Positions 9,690 through 21,570 of a DNA stretch of 64,000 nt are shown piece by piece (within the stretch, counting starts at the first letter, position 1; every line of letters begins with the position of its first letter). The notes below the pieces were generated by a model. The model had not been told where the DNA came from, made no database searches, and worked only from the letters and a program-made list of their open reading frames with translations. A program made the translations under genes and the position numbers. The DNA lies in contig JACCLO010000038.1 of the NCBI GenBank assembly GCA_029448655.1, forward strand, positions 45,570 through 109,569, given 5' to 3'. This stretch comes from Wolfiporia cocos (taxonomy: Eukaryota > Basidiomycota > Agaricomycetes > Polyporales > Phaeolaceae).

Positions 9690-10673
9690 GGTGGTCATTG
9701 CCAGAGCGCCATTACTGGCATCTCTATCCCTATGCCACATGACTCAGCACCATTACTGGTGCCTTGTCATCTATGCTTACCCCTATGCTTACGTTTACGT
9801 GCATGGACTCTGGGGCTTTTGGGCAAGCTCTTAGGTACTGGTGCACCCACATGTACTTATGCACTGGCATGAGGACTTACATCCTCATGTCTAGCATTCT
9901 TGACATTAGGGTAATGACACCCTCTTTCATGCTGTCTACTGGGCTGCCACTCTGCTCTTAGTTCACGACATGCTAGTCTGGGGATGTCAGACCTTGCCAA
10001 CCCGCCATACTGCCAACAAGACTGCTCGTTGCCCTGCCTTCCCTTGACGCCATGGGGCCTGGGACCTGTCATGGTCTATGTCACAGAATGCCCAGAGGGG
10101 CATTCCTAGGACAATTCACTCCTCGCTATCACAGTATGGGCACTGCTATGTGCACGCGTGCCCCTCTCTGCTTAGTTACTTCACATCATCCCTTGATGCC
10201 AGTAGAATCACCTGACCCAGTAGATTAGTGCTAGTCAGGCAGCACACGTATCAGGTACTCACGTTCATGGTCACCACTGTAGTCACATGTAGCATTACAG
10301 TCACCCTTAGTTACGGCGCACAGGCCTGTACTTTAGGGCATCCCTACATATGCTCCTGTCATGTACTTAAGTAGATGACAGATGGGGCTTATCCCCATCT
10401 TTTGGATTTTCAGCAATGGGCTTAGGCCCCTCTCTTGCATCTTGCTGTGGGTCTGCACCAGTCATACTACTGAGTTCTCTACTCGCTCATCTGGGGGCTT
10501 GCCTTCGTAGGCATAAGGTGACTCTGTTTAACCCTGCATAACTTGGGTGGCACCTCGATAGGTGTGTAGGGTTCCCAGCAGGGCCAGTCCCACAGACATT
10601 TGTGAGTCTGTGTCAGTCTATTGGAGATATTCCCTGGCTATGGGCCAGTCCCACAGATGGTACATCTGTATCA
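9690..10673 (+). mobile_element. LTR with unresolved start, interrupted by LTR 10079-10615
   Basis: Recognised from hairpin 1 CATGAGGA/TCCTCATG (9868-9889, loop CTTACA), hairpin 2 GGGT/ACCC (9909-9922) and the typical 3' end CACAG..CTGTATCA at 10673. The rejoined 3' part resumes at 10621. The 5' boundary merges with the minus-strand LTR and could not be placed. Confidence 0.6.
10079..10615 (+). mobile_element. Solo LTR nested in LTR 9690-10673
   Basis: 537 bp, TGTCACAG..TGTGTCA, perfect TSDs GTCTA (10074-10078 and 10616-10620). U3 box GCACAGGCC..TTTAGGG near 10320, hairpin 1 AGATGGGG/CCCCATCT (10380-10400) with loop CTTAT, hairpin 2 GGGC/GCCC (10418-10429). Confidence 0.93.
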
Positions 10674-10880
10674 GCATGCATGCTCCTGATCATCAAGTTG
10701 AAGATCATCATCTCCAATGTTGATCTGGGCCTTGAGCTCAAATGGCCCTACAATCTTACCCATCACTGTCTCCATAAACTCCTTCAACAACATAACATCA
10801 GTCTCAGCTTCATCATCTTCCTCATCATTGAGAGCCTTCCACTTTGTGTGTCTTTGTTCATTTTCCTTGTACATGCACTC
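10674..10880 (-). pseudogene. Acidic ORF fragment, unknown
   Basis: Open minus-strand frame with an acidic stretch (NDEEDDEAETD) followed by LLKEFMETVMGKIVGPFEL. It is bounded on its 3' side by the LTR stack. It may be a piece of a transposase or of the ORF interrupted at 3888-5700, but no family motif is visible. Confidence 0.3.
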
Positions 10881-11089
10881 TCAGCTTTTTTGCATGGCCT
10901 TCTAGGCAGGTCTTAGACATCATGGGTAATGTATGCAGGCATGCAGGATGGAAGGAGGTCACTGGCTAATGTTGCCACAAGTCTTGCCTGCTTACAATTT
11001 CCTGCTGATTCATCACTTATAATTTTTATCTAAATGTGAGAAAATACTCTGAGCGTGAGAACAATTATCGCTCTATTACTTTCAGTTAA

Positions 11090-11420
11090 AGGTCGGCATG
11101 GTGCATGCTAAGCGCCCATCTGCAGTGTCGGTGCACCAGCCACAGTGGAATATGAAAAGGTCATGCAAACTTGCTGGGACATTAACCTCAAGTCTGGCTC
11201 ATATTGGATGTCAAGGTGCACTTGTGGGTGTGGCCCTTACCCTTGCTGCCCAATGGGACCAAGAATGGCTGTGGTGTGGGGGCGGAGACGGCAGAGAAGG
11301 TCAAGGAGATGTCTCAGACACTATCCTGTGCAGTGCCCAGGCACACTTAATCTTGTTTCCAGTGCTGGGTGGAGGTGGGGGCAGAGGTGAGGTCGGACAC
11401 AAGGCAGTGCACTCAGTCTC
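11090..11420 (+). pseudogene. Repeat-associated ORF relic (WDINLK type)
   Basis: The frame from 11145 reads EYEKVMQTCWDINLK followed by a Cys-rich CTCGCGPYP stretch, resembling the peptides near 5650 (minus) and 13300 (plus). A CxC here could be a decayed SWIM-type finger. It is cut by the LTR at 11425. Confidence 0.35.
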
Positions 11421-11424
11421 ACAG

Positions 11425-11892
11425 TGTCACAAATTTTGAGGCTAGGCACCTGGCTGGGCATTTACTCAGGATTTGCCCTCTGCGTGGGTCGAACGCATTG
11501 ACTGATGCACAGGAAGTCACGTGACATGGAGATTAGATAAGGAGTCGTTGATTAGGGATTGCGGACCGTCCTCCCCGCCGGGCCGCTCACATGATGTAGT
11601 TGTAGATGACACCTTATGGCATGACGATCGCGACGTCGTGCATGGCCCCCTTTAGGGTGGGCCGCGACTCAGTAGTTACGCCATCTCTACATGTATATAT
11701 ACTACGTCATCTGAGGGTTACACCTCAGACTTGTTCTTCTCGATGTATGGGTGATAGCCCTCCTCTCTTGATCACTACAGCATGCTGCCTGACTCCGCCT
11801 CGCCTTGTCTCAACAACTCGGCGTTGTACCCTGGGTCTTAGTACTTATAGGGGTAGGACAGGGATAGAGGTATGCCAGTCAAGTTTGTGTCA
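11425..11892 (+). mobile_element. Solo LTR
   Basis: 468 bp, TGTCACAA..TGTGTCA, perfect TSDs CACAG (11420-11424 and 11893-11897). U3 box with CCCTTTAGGGTGG near 11650, TATA CATGTATATATA (about 11689), hairpin 1 TCTGAGG/CCTCAGA (11710-11729) with loop GTTACA, hairpin 2 GGGT/GCCC (11749-11760) with a terminal G-T wobble. Confidence 0.93.
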
Positions 11893-11897
11893 CACAG

Positions 11898-12228
11898 CAT
11901 TTCAGTACAATGTACAATACAATCATACAAATGATAGCATCACTTCATGAGGATTGTTTTAGCTGAGCTATATGCAGGTGCAATATGATGCAGGCAAGCA
12001 CCTGGGCATGATAAATTCACTGTGGCAATCCAGTGTTGGAACATCCAGGCAAGTGCGTATCCGATTGCCGGCTGGGTATACCATGCAGTGACACTAGCAT
12101 ACTTGAACAAGTCAGAAAGATGTGCCTTAGAGATAAGGGTACCCCTTATTATTGTAGAATTTAGGCTGTACATGCTTTGCATGTTTGCCTCCCCGCCCCA
12201 AGGATGAGACAAACCACTGTCCAACATT
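11898..12228. other. No recognised gene
   Basis: Between the LTR and the hAT-type element only weak open stretches occur on both strands. A minus-strand frame of about 100 codons ends near 11940, but it runs into the hAT terminal repeat and has no family motif. Confidence 0.4.
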
Positions 12229-12236
12229 GTTGTTTC

Positions 12237-13095
12237 TAGTGATGTGCCAGGCCCAGCCTGGCTCAAAAGCCCTGGCTTTGGCCTGGCTTGGACAGCCCAC
12301 AGCTTTTCAAAACCTCAGGCTGGGCCCTCATTGACGGCTCACGGCTTGGCCCAGCCTAGGCCCCGGCTCGACCATGGCCTACTACTGCTAAGATAATCAT
12401 CACTTTAGCTTCAGAGCTTGAGATTCACCTTTGCCAAACCTTTCCCAGATGAAATAGAACCTTGAATCCTCCTGTCACAGATTTAACTGGCAGTCCCAGA
12501 CCAGTGTCTGTGGAGACATACGTCTAACACCCCTTAGCCAAAAGGGCCACTATAACAGCTCAGCTGTTATAGGCAGGACACGCTATATGTGTAGTTCATA
12601 TTCCCACGCTAGGCACTTATATTGCACCGTTGAGTATTTGGCTTAATACTTGGCATGGTTGGCCTTTCTGGTATTATATGTGCCACCTGGGATTCCAACC
12701 CCAGATATTCCGTGACACCTCCAATCTATAGTAGGATTAAGTGTGAAATAATCACTCACCAGTGCAGCATTCAGTAGCGTGCCTGCCATATGGGGAATCA
12801 TATAGGCACCCGAAAGTGAGCGGCAGGCTTCAATGTTGAGGACTTGACTTTTCTGTAGTTTTAAATAAACAAGATAGGTGCACAATGATTGAGTTGAGCA
12901 TATAACTGGCCTGTATGGGCTTATATTGTGCCTGCCAGATATTGTAGCCATTAAGATCCCTAGGCCGGGGCTCAACAGCTTGGCCCGGCCTGGCCTGTAT
13001 CTCAGGCCAGGCCCTGGGCCATCTCAAGCCATGCTGTAAAGCCCAGCTTGGCCCGGCCCGGCTCATGGCCCAAAGCTGGGCCTGGCACATCACTA
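12237..13095. mobile_element. Non-autonomous hAT-type element, copy 1
   Basis: Terminal inverted repeats TAGTGATGTGCCAGGCCCAG and its complement end at 13095. The flanks are perfect 8-bp TSDs GTTGTTTC (12229-12236, 13096-13103), the hAT hallmark. Without the nested insertion 12473-12717 and one TSD copy it is 609 bp, exactly the length of copy 2 (50177-51925) without its own insertion. Both ends are crowded with GGCCCAGC and TTGGCC words, plausible transposase-binding subterminal repeats. No transposase ORF. Confidence 0.9.
12473..12717 (-). mobile_element. Short family X LTR nested in hAT copy 1
   Basis: 245 bp, TGTCACAG..CGTGACA on the plus strand, perfect TSDs CCTCC (12468-12472 and 12718-12722). 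hAT copy 2 has the empty site. The minus strand shares GGGAATATGAAC, a CTATAACAGCT/AGCTGTTATAG palindrome and GGCCCTTTTGG with the family X copy at 4056. Confidence 0.85.
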
Positions 13096-13103
13096 GTTGT
13101 TTC

Positions 13104-13482
13104 TTGCACCGCTCACTTCGTTCGCTCTCTTTCACGCGATCCCGACGCTTGCTTCAACAATCCAGGTCCTAGTGGTGGCACCTGCTAGTGAAGCTTGCAC
13201 CTATTCCATCCAATAGAGACTGGGAGGAGAGAGGGGGCAGGGCGGGGGAGGAGGGCTGCTCGAGGACGGGGCGCACGCTAAGCGCCCATCCGCAGTCAGC
13301 CACAGCGGAGTTCGAAAAGGCCATGCAAACTCGAAGTCCCTGATCTCTCGCTCTCGTTCTCTCGTGACGACGGGACATTATAAACTCAAGTGTAAGACCC
13401 TGCCATCATGTAGCAGGATTAACTACCCTTCAGCTAACACTCGTATCAGTGATAACGATAACGAAGAGGTCGCCACACCGAA
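13104..13482 (+). promoter_or_regulatory. Upstream region of the zinc-cluster gene
   Basis: Contains a degenerate WDINLK-type relic (13270-13400) and a TATA-like ATTATAAAC at about 13377, roughly 105 bp before the ATG at 13483. No other gene was seen. Confidence 0.35.
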
Positions 13483-14700
13483 ATGGATCCGGGATACATA
13501 TCTGGAGTCACAGTTCACCTGGAGTCTCTAAAGCTTATTCGCGAAGTCAAACAGCTGCTGCAGTGCCCGCCATGCGCGGCCGCTGACCAAGAGGAGCTTT
13601 GTGATTGGGTGCAACGACTCGATCATTGCAAGGTGCGCTCTCACTACCTGGAAACCTGTGTTGCGCTAACAGGCTGTCAAAGAATCTCTACGACTCGCTT
13701 CACTTTAAAGCGCCCCTTCTATCTCCTTTCGGCACACTGGACCTCTATCACGACTACGTGTCTGTTTGGGATGATGCGTTTGCTCGGATGAAATCATCAA
13801 ACGGCACAGTGCCGGATACCCCTGCACAGCCCCCACCGATCGAAGCCACCACCAGTCAGGGTATAACCACCGCTGAGCGCAGGACTAGTCGCTCGGCACT
13901 GCGAAAGAAACTCGAAGAGGTGGTTTATGACCCCCCATGCGCCCAATGCGCTGCAACGCGGCGTGACTGTAGGGGCCCTGTGTCACAAACTTTCCTTAGA
14001 GGATACGTAACATCCCTCGCTGCAGGTATTATAGGCGCCGCTAGGTGCGCGCGCGCTTCCATGATCCTCAGCCACCTCCGCGTCTATCCAGGACTCCGTC
14101 TAGATCATATGACTGTAGGTAAGCGCTGTAGGGTAGCGCGCGCCTTAGGTACTCACGTTAGGGTCACACCGTCACATGTCGTTACAGGTAGTTACATTAT
14201 CATGTGCCCTCTTAGTTACTGCGCACAGGCCGCGACTTTAGGGCGACCATTACTGGTCAGCTCCCCATGTATAAGTACGACAAGATGGGGACTTACTTCC
14301 CCATCTTTAGGATTCTCGACAACTGAGCTTAGGCTCCTTTCTCATCTGCGTTTGTGTGCGTCTCTGCCCCGGGGGCCCTCCACGACTTGCTTGTCTGTGT
14401 GTCTTCCCTCTTGGTCGCCTTAGGAGTTCCCCCTTGGGGATACAGCCGACTGGCTGCCTTGTGGTTAGCACACCGCCCTGTAGGACGTCTAGGGACTCCC
14501 CTGTAGCCAGGGTCCCACAAACCTGTGAGTTTGTGTCACCCTGATGTCTCCCCGCATGCATGCTCAAACTGCAGTCTTCTTTGCTTGAGATGTAGTCGGG
14601 CAAAAAAACAAAGTAAACCATATTCTATTCACTCTGCAATCATATGGTTGACTGTGCCTGCGTTGGCAAATTGTATAGAACGTGCCGGAATCGGTAAAAG
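13483..14700 (+). pseudogene. Cys-rich zinc-cluster-type protein gene, split by a solo LTR
   Basis: The N-terminal part (MDPGYISGVTVHLESLK..CDWVQRLDHCK) matches my memory of a Cys-rich protein family abundant in agaricomycete repeat regions. A one-base shift near 13675 moves the frame to LYDSLHFKAPLLSPFGTLD and a Ser/Thr-rich linker. The Cys motif starts CAQCAATRRDC at 13945-13977 and stops at the LTR 13981. After excision at the CCCTG TSD the frame resumes with ACSNCSLLCLRCSRAKK, giving a C-x2-C..C..C-x2-C..C-x2-C pattern. A nucleic-acid or protein-binding zinc module is likely; the exact role is unknown. Confidence 0.6.
13981..14538 (+). mobile_element. Solo LTR in the zinc-cluster gene
   Basis: 558 bp, TGTCACAA..TGTGTCA, perfect TSDs CCCTG (13976-13980, 14539-14543). 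U3 box GCACAGGCC..TTTAGGG at about 14222, hairpin 1 AGATGGGGA/TCCCCATCT (14283-14306) with loop CTTAC, hairpin 2 GAGC/GCTC (14325-14336). Confidence 0.95.
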
Positions 14701-14728
14701 GTGGGATCGCCGTAACATACGCCCTTAG

Positions 14729-15119
14729 TCGCAGCGTCATTGTATTGTACGGCGCAATAAGTTTTCGATGACACCTTCGCATATCTCACTTGGCTATACC
14801 TTGCTAAGACCTATGGGTTCGATGCCTGGACCCTGCACTGTTCCATCAGTGTCTTTGCAAGATCTTCAAATCAGCCCTGTCAATGCAGAGGGGCTTCAGA
14901 CGAAGCGAAGGTGGTCCCTGTATCAGGGATTGACTACTTCACGTACGTCGTACACTGTTAGTTATACCCGAAGTCCTTCTGGCCTATGATCTCCCCAGCT
15001 GCTGCTAGAGATCCTCTGCAAGAGCCTTCAATAATGCCCCACTGTCTGATGTGACGTTCTGCCGCGCACGCTTGTTCGATTGAGTGCCCGGAGTGCAGTA
15101 CATGGCGCTGATTACGCAT
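14729..15119. other. No recognised gene
   Basis: No frame with a family motif; probably spacer between the zinc-cluster relic and the aldolase relic. Confidence 0.4.
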
Positions 15120-15853
15120 ATAAGTGAGCGATCAGATGCGGAGCTGATGATGACTTCCACATCAGGGTGGAGATTTGGCGATGGCGCTGGATAGTTGTGA
15201 GTGAGTGAGAGGTGATGAGAACGCCATCTATATTCCGACGGCCGATAGTGACTACGGTGAGTAATGTGCGTAGTTGAGCTTTTGATGGTGCGGTCACTGA
15301 CCGAGACCGTCTACACTCAAGATCTCGTCGATGCTCTGTACGGCCTCAAGTCGTTCGCAGATGCGAGGTATTCTGACGCCATCAGTCCCCATGTGCTCTG
15401 TGTAAATGGACTGCCGAATCCACGGATACCTGGACCCCTTGGGGGGAAGCGCGCCGCAGCAACGATCGACTTGGCTTGAGCGGCGGTTGATACCTATCAG
15501 ATTGACGTATATGTACCACGACCGACTAGCCCAGCGTGTTCTACATACCATTGGAACCAGCACTCCCCGGGCGCCGGCATCAAGCCCATACTTGATTTGC
15601 CACCGACACTACCGTCTGCACACGCCCCTGTTGCAGGTATTCTGACAATAGTGCTGGGCGCCGAGCTTCCGAGCCCCGATATTGTTTGGATGGATTCGGC
15701 AGCGCCTGGCTGAAGAGATGTCATGCCATGCTCACAATCAATGAGCAGCCATGAGAGATGGGGCGAGGCGAGCGCAGCAGTGCGCGCTTTCAAAGCACCT
15801 GGCAGCGTAATCCATGCGCCGAACGCTGGCTTCGATGCGCGAAAGGGCTTCAA
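15120..15853 (-). pseudogene. HpcH/HpaI-type aldolase (2,4-dihydroxyheptenedioate aldolase family) relic
   Basis: These aldolases cleave or form 2-keto acids with a divalent metal in a TIM barrel. From the ATG at 15853: FGAWITLPGALKARTAALAS, WLLIDCEHG (the conserved D..EHG), STIVRIPATGACADGS, then a one-base shift near 15605 into WQIKYGLDAGARGVLVPMV. A 55-nt intron (15494-15548, GTATGT..TAG) leads to AQAKSIVAAARFPP, IRGFGSPFTQSTWG and ASEYLASAND. Further left a shifted frame shows EAVQSIDEILSVDG and NYPAPSPNLHPDVEV, while the VQIE segment expected between them is missing. Shifts and a deletion make it a probable pseudogene, though some single-base shifts could be sequence errors. Confidence 0.75.
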
Positions 15854-17345
15854 GAAGACGGTGCATTATACTCCGCTGTGGAATTGTTGCGATGACAATA
15901 CATTACATTCATTGACTTGGTGCTTGTGGACAGATCCTCGCCGAACACAGACTCCGACCGTTGCATCTTGGCCTGCTCCGCACGTGGGCAAGCAAGATTA
16001 GATGCGAGAAATCCCTGGTAGAAATAATAACCAGAAAGCACCCCCGTCACTGTGCGCAGACACCAGCGGCATCCGAGCCACCGCTGCCTCGTTGCAGCAC
16101 GCTCACCGACGCCACACACAACTGTGGTGTTCCTGTTGAATCGGAATAGTTTGTTGCCCAGAATGGCTAGGGTGAATAGTACAGCAATGGACCATGCGTA
16201 TACGCGAAGTTACTAACCACCTGCCAATGCAGCGGAAAGGCCAGCGAAGAGGCCGTCTCTCCGAGCTTCCTGTGGAGGTTGGCGTGTGAATGTCATCATT
16301 ATCGAGATTGGAATGGATGGATATAGATTTCCCTACAGTTGTACATCTTGCTACAGCATCATCGGGAGCCACAAGTGAAGTGTCGGCGGCGTTGGGCATA
16401 GTGATAAATTATGGAACGCGATGCGTTTGCGGACTTGATGCGGACAGATAAACGTGTGCACCACTTAGTAACTCAAATAGAATTAATAATTCCCCTGCCT
16501 GACACACGGCGTGCGCGCGCTAACATCACCCCGCGTCACATAAGCTCGACGTCACGACTTCGTGACTGAGCGCGTCAAAGTCTCGCGTGGAGCTCGCTGT
16601 GGCTGGCATCGTAGACATTGGGCTTCTTCTTGTATGTGGATAACTCACTGGAAATATCGGCGAACAAGCGCAAACTGTCTTCAGACATATCAAATACTTT
16701 CAGTTCCATCGAGGGTACGTTATATGCGCTCAATTGCACGGATCTTATTTACAGCAACATCCTCCATTCGTGTAGACGCTTTGATCAGCGTCAAGCAGAA
16801 ACTCGGGGATAGTAGTCGTAGCAGTCGGGTCTCTATATGCGCCGAACTATACCAGCTGGCATATCTCTCCGAGTCTTTCTCCCAGCAGCGCCTGCGGTCG
16901 AACAAGGATTGGATCCATCAAGTGGATATCCTAGATCGTGAAGGTGGGCACACTATTTCTGGGTTTCTTCCAACTACCACATATGATCCGCAGGGGTCAA
17001 TCTGTGGAATCCATCTGCCTTGTCTCGCGATATGGATGATGAGGATACTTGAAATGTGAATGCTGCATGTGAGTCTAGTTCATCATGCCGAGAGTGTCTC
17101 ACCGTACCATCCCCAATCACCGGTTCGGCTATCCGTACAGTGAAGTTGGCCGGATTCCGCCTCGTTGAAGCCGGATTAGAGAACAAGCCAGCCATTGACA
17201 GTGAGACAATCATCCATCACGATGTCACCTAGTTTGAGATCGCTTCTCCACAGCTCTCATCCATGTGCTGCAGCTCGCAAGCAAAGCCGGCGTTAGCATG
17301 TCAGGTACAACCATCAGTTCGCGTGCGGACTCCCAAGACGGGCCG
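15854..17345. other. No recognised gene
   Basis: Several 60-165 codon open stretches occur on both strands (for example 16562-17059 +), but none shows a family motif or a clear intron-exon pattern. Part may be the decayed 3' end of the adenylating-enzyme gene to the right. Confidence 0.35.
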
Positions 17346-19127
17346 CTTACTCAGAAAATGTGAATTCTAGCGATCGGACGCCATGATCTTGCAGGCTCCG
17401 TGCTTGCATGTGCAGCGAAGGTATGACTACTATCCGCCCCATGAGTGCACGCCAATGTGATTTCTCCTGAAGGATTGGTACCGTCTTCTCACCTGAATCG
17501 AAGTTAGCAGCCGCCCTCGGGCGATGACAGGGGCGACGCACCTGATCCGAGTACGATGACATCGTCAGCACGCCCGACACTTCATATGCGACATCAGACT
17601 TTATTTGCCAATCATATTGACTGCGACGTACATTCGCCAGAGACCAGGCTTGGCCGGATGTGGTTCCCAAAGGTCGGATGTGGCAAAGCCACGCTCCCCA
17701 TTTGGCATATTCTCGATGCAAGGCTGGTGTGTCTCGCACGTCTGCACGCACATGCACGCCATACCTCAGTATACTTCGGGCGGCTACATCGTTACATTTT
17801 GGCACGCACCAACATCTGCAGCTCGAATGTCCCGTCTCCCTGAGGAACCCAGCGACATACACTCTCTGGGAAGCTGCATCCATTCCCAGTCGGCGCGCTT
17901 CTTGCCAATAGGGCTCGGCTCTTCGACGCCGTCATCGAACACGCATGTCACCAGGCCGAATTCGGTTGCACCGTAGCACGCCAACAGGCGCACGCCTTTA
18001 TCCACGAGCTTCTCACCATTCGCCCTGGAGAGCGGGCCGCCGGCGAATATCTAAGACGTGAGTGATAAGCGAGTTGCTCCCTCGACCAGCGCAATGTGAT
18101 GCAGGTACTGACAAGAGCCTGAAGAGACGCAAGGTACTTCGCGTCATCCTCGTTCTGCGACCACGCCTGGCGAAAACAGTACTTTTAGCAATCACAGGCA
18201 CACTACACAACCAGAGCCTACCTCGACGAAAGCAGGGACGCTCTCGATAGCCGTGCAGCCTGTCTTGCGCGCCGTCTCAATTGTGTTCTGCGGGGTCGGC
18301 ACGACCGGGGGCGCTGACACGATCGCGCGCGGGGGGAACAGCGACGTCGGCTGGCCGGACAAGAGCGGCGCGTACAGCTGCGAGCAGAGTCCCATTACGT
18401 GGAACGGCGGTAGCGCCATGCACCCCCACCGTATCGCCTTCCTGCGCGACTCCACGAAGATGGGCATCCTGCACCAGTGTAGGATCGTCGTGTGCGTGTG
18501 CGGGATCGGCTTCGGGAAGCCGGTGGAGCCTGAGGAGTGCAGGTAGAGCACAACATCCGATGGCGACGCCGCGCACGCGGGCGGCGGGTAAGGGCCCGAG
18601 ACGGCACGCGGCGGGTCGAAGGAGGGCGCGAGCGTCGGGAAGACGTCCGTGAGCGCGGGCAGGTCGTCGACGTGCATGGCGAATCCGCTCGGCAGGCTCT
18701 CCCGGACCGCGTCAGTGAATGGGGCGAAGGTGGGCTGTGAGACGATGCGATGGCAGCTCGTGTGCTCCATCAGGCTTGCTATTGCGGGCACGGAGTTGCG
18801 GGAGGACATAGGGAAGGGGACGAGCCCCGCACGGATCAGACCCGCGACGAGCGCATGGTAGAGCAGAGTATCGCAGTTCGCGATGATAGCGACAACGGCG
18901 CCCTCTTCGCCCTTCCGTCCGGGCCTGAAGGAGTGGGCAACGCGGTGAATTGCCTGAGCGAACTCGAGGAACGATATACTTCCGAGCGTATCAGAAGACA
19001 AGTCTGGAAACAGGAAGAGAAAGAACGGAGAGGTGGAATTGTATTCGGCATGGAAGTCGACGAGCCCAGGGATGAGAGATAGCGAACCGTTGAGGGGCGG
19101 GAGTACAGGCGATGCAGATGCAGACAT
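17346..19127 (-). CDS. NRPS-like / aminoadipate-reductase-like adenylating enzyme (A domain)
   Basis: Activates a carboxylic acid as acyl-AMP, as in fungal NRPS-like reductases and related acyl-CoA-synthetase-like enzymes. Exon 1 (18222-19127, 302 codons) carries the core nucleotide motif LHSSGSTGFPKP (residues 196-207) and PPFHVMGLCSQLYAPLLSG. Exon 2 (18113-18166) is 18 codons; introns are 55 nt (18167-18221) and 62 nt (18051-18112). Exon 3 from 18050 has YGATEFG and DWEWMQ. Later exons give RWVPQGDGTFELQML, ENMPNGERGFATSDLWEPHP and a spliced LWRIVGRADDVIVLGSG/EKTVP, the A-domain hinge motif. One extra base near 17872 breaks the frame. Carrier and reductase or thioesterase domains were not recognised, so the 3' end is uncertain. 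Confidence 0.8.
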
Positions 19128-19197
19128 ATCTGCCAGAAGCTGAACAGAGTGGATTATAATGATTCTGATGGAGTATGTGGGTGCTGAGAATGAGGCC

Positions 19198-19205
19198 TAT
19201 TTAAA
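19198..19205 (-). promoter_or_regulatory. TATA-like box of the adenylating-enzyme gene
   Basis: TTTAAATA on the minus strand, about 70 bp upstream of the ATG at 19127. Confidence 0.4.
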
Positions 19206-19209
19206 CGAA

Positions 19210-21570
19210 GTTCTCGAGCCATCCCCGTGACGCGGGAAGGTCCATCGGTGAATATTTGAATGGCTTGCCGGTGCGCTGCGGGTCAGTTGTCCTCATGAAT
19301 CCGAGCAGGTAGGTAATCGTCTACTGGTGTCAGTATCGAGTGTGGCGTACTAGATCCTGAGGCCTGAAGAGTGGCCGGCCGAGCTCGGCATCTGTTAGCC
19401 GACCAAATGTGAGACCGCGGTGATCTCGGAGCGTTCCTTTCGTTATCGTCGCAGAAAGCCGCGAAGGTTCTCTCCAGCGATCGGAGGCTAGTCGATTGGA
19501 GTCCCGCACAGCCTCGCACCTCCAGCCTTCCTGAGACGCAGGGGCACGACATAATCAGCAGCCCAGTACATCTTCGACGGGCGCGGAACATTCTTGCTGA
19601 TATTCTAGAGCTGTCAGCATCATCACCTTGGGGCCCGCGGCCACGACAGCCGACGCAGAATTCCGCCAACGATTGCGATCGTCAGATTTTGGGGAGTTGG
19701 TATCATGCAGCAAAATAAACTAACGCGTAAAGCATGGGCAACTGATCTTCCCGCATAGCCTGTCTATCGCTATGTGACTCGTCAAAGTCCGCCAGCGGCT
19801 TCGACGCCCGGAAGGACTCACTGCTGGAAGTGAGAGATTGAAGATTGATCTAGACGTTTCTCCTACGAGTGTGGCCAAGTGGCAAAAAGAGCGGAGCTGC
19901 ATGGACGTCGGAAATGATAGAAGAGCCTTTCATTTCGGACCAACTGCGCATTTGAGCTGGCACATTCCAACCACCGTGCCCGCCAGGCCATTCCAGGCTG
20001 AGCATGTCCGGCATTGCTCATACCGACACTGCCGGGCGGTGAAAGGCTCAGACTAACCCGATGGTAAACAAAAGTGGTTCCGGCTGTATGATAACGATAT
20101 GGCAACAACACATCGCTTGCAATCCTTCCAGGAGGCTCTCGGCTCCACGTGAATTACTTCATCTGCACTACATTGACCAAATCTCACTGTTCCTGTACAA
20201 CACAATTTCCTAAGAATCCTAACATGCGAGGGCGCATATTTCGTATCATGTCAAGTCGATAGTTGCTAAATACAGATAAAATGGGTCAGAGCTGGTAGCA
20301 ATGGGCGCCCAATGCCTCTGACAATTATTTGGGGCGTTCACCTTGAATTTATAGTGCAAGGATAGCTCTTCAGAGCCTCGCCTTCCCGATTCCGAAACAC
20401 ACAATTAGATTGCATATTCTCGCCATGTCAGTAGTAAGTTAATACACCGCAAGTAGTCAGACGATCGTCCGCGAGAAAGGCTAATCGATTCAGAAGTCCT
20501 GCTCTAAACTGTTCCCTCACCTGCTTAATGTCATGCCCAGTGTGACTGTCCGTTCGTAGGCTTGCTGGTTCACTCGCCTCCCAACGTTTGCGACACGGTA
20601 CCGTTGCACAATAGCTACCTCCTTGATTTGTCAGAGCACTCTTGCTGCGGAAGACTTTGCGGGTTCTGGAGACATAAATATCTACTTTCGCAACGTACGC
20701 TACACATGCGCCGATGGCGTTGTTTGTCACGAAACATGTTCTGCTCTTCTTGCGTACTTTGCTACTCACCAGTGCACTCCCAGGAGTTGTAGCTATGTGT
20801 ACCTGTAGCACAGATGGCATAATATGTCCCATTGTTCTTACCTTCGCCTCACAAACACGCTCGTGTATCGCTTCGTTCTTCGATGAAACTGCAGTTTTCG
20901 CTGATGTGTGAACTGAGCACTTAGGTGATGACTGACTTCAGGGCCTGTAGTCCGGCATTCAGTACGTTTAGTGCAAAGTAGCGGGCCATGTCGGAACCGG
21001 CGCTACTTCATTATCAAGCAATATAAGAACAGAGATGAGTAGATAGATACTCAGCGTGGGTGGCGCCCACGCTTCAATGTGGCTTGCTAATCCGTGTTCA
21101 TGCTATTTGCACGGCATGCTACACGATCGAAGTGTTGTAATAGAGGTTTTTTTTACTAACGATAATTATGACTCGCCCTTTTCCGAGGTTGTGCAAGAAT
21201 TATGAGAACGAGGTATGGCATCATTGATACCCTACAGTGTTTTCGTACATCCGATGCGGGTTAACAGTACTTGGATACAGTTACTGGTATGCGTCACAAA
21301 GATCAAGGACTACGCTCTACCCACTCCATTTTAAAAACTTAGTAGTGGAGCTCAAAAAATCCGTGCCACAGTCAATTTTATTGTTAGCAAAACACCTCTA
21401 ATTCGAGAGTGATTGTGGAGGCGACGGGGGGACTGCATCTAGCACTTAAATCATATGGGTCAGTGTTGGACCACGATGGAGCGATCGCCGCCACCGCCCG
21501 TCCGATCCGCTCAGATCTTGTGACGCACTAGTACTAGTGACAGGTGCCACCACAGCGCGGTCACGCCGAA
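19210..21570. other. No recognised gene
   Basis: About 2.3 kb with only short unsupported open frames on both strands. The AT-rich 21000-21450 stretch has no LTR ends or repeats that I can see. Confidence 0.4.

Noticed and set aside
2838..14336. LTR hairpins as bacterial-type terminators
   Set aside because: The genome is eukaryotic, the hairpins lie just after TATA boxes, and no U-tract follows.
18253..18861. Plus-strand frames of 97-123 codons inside the adenylating-enzyme exon
   Set aside because: Antisense shadows in a GC-rich exon with clear A-domain motifs on the minus strand.
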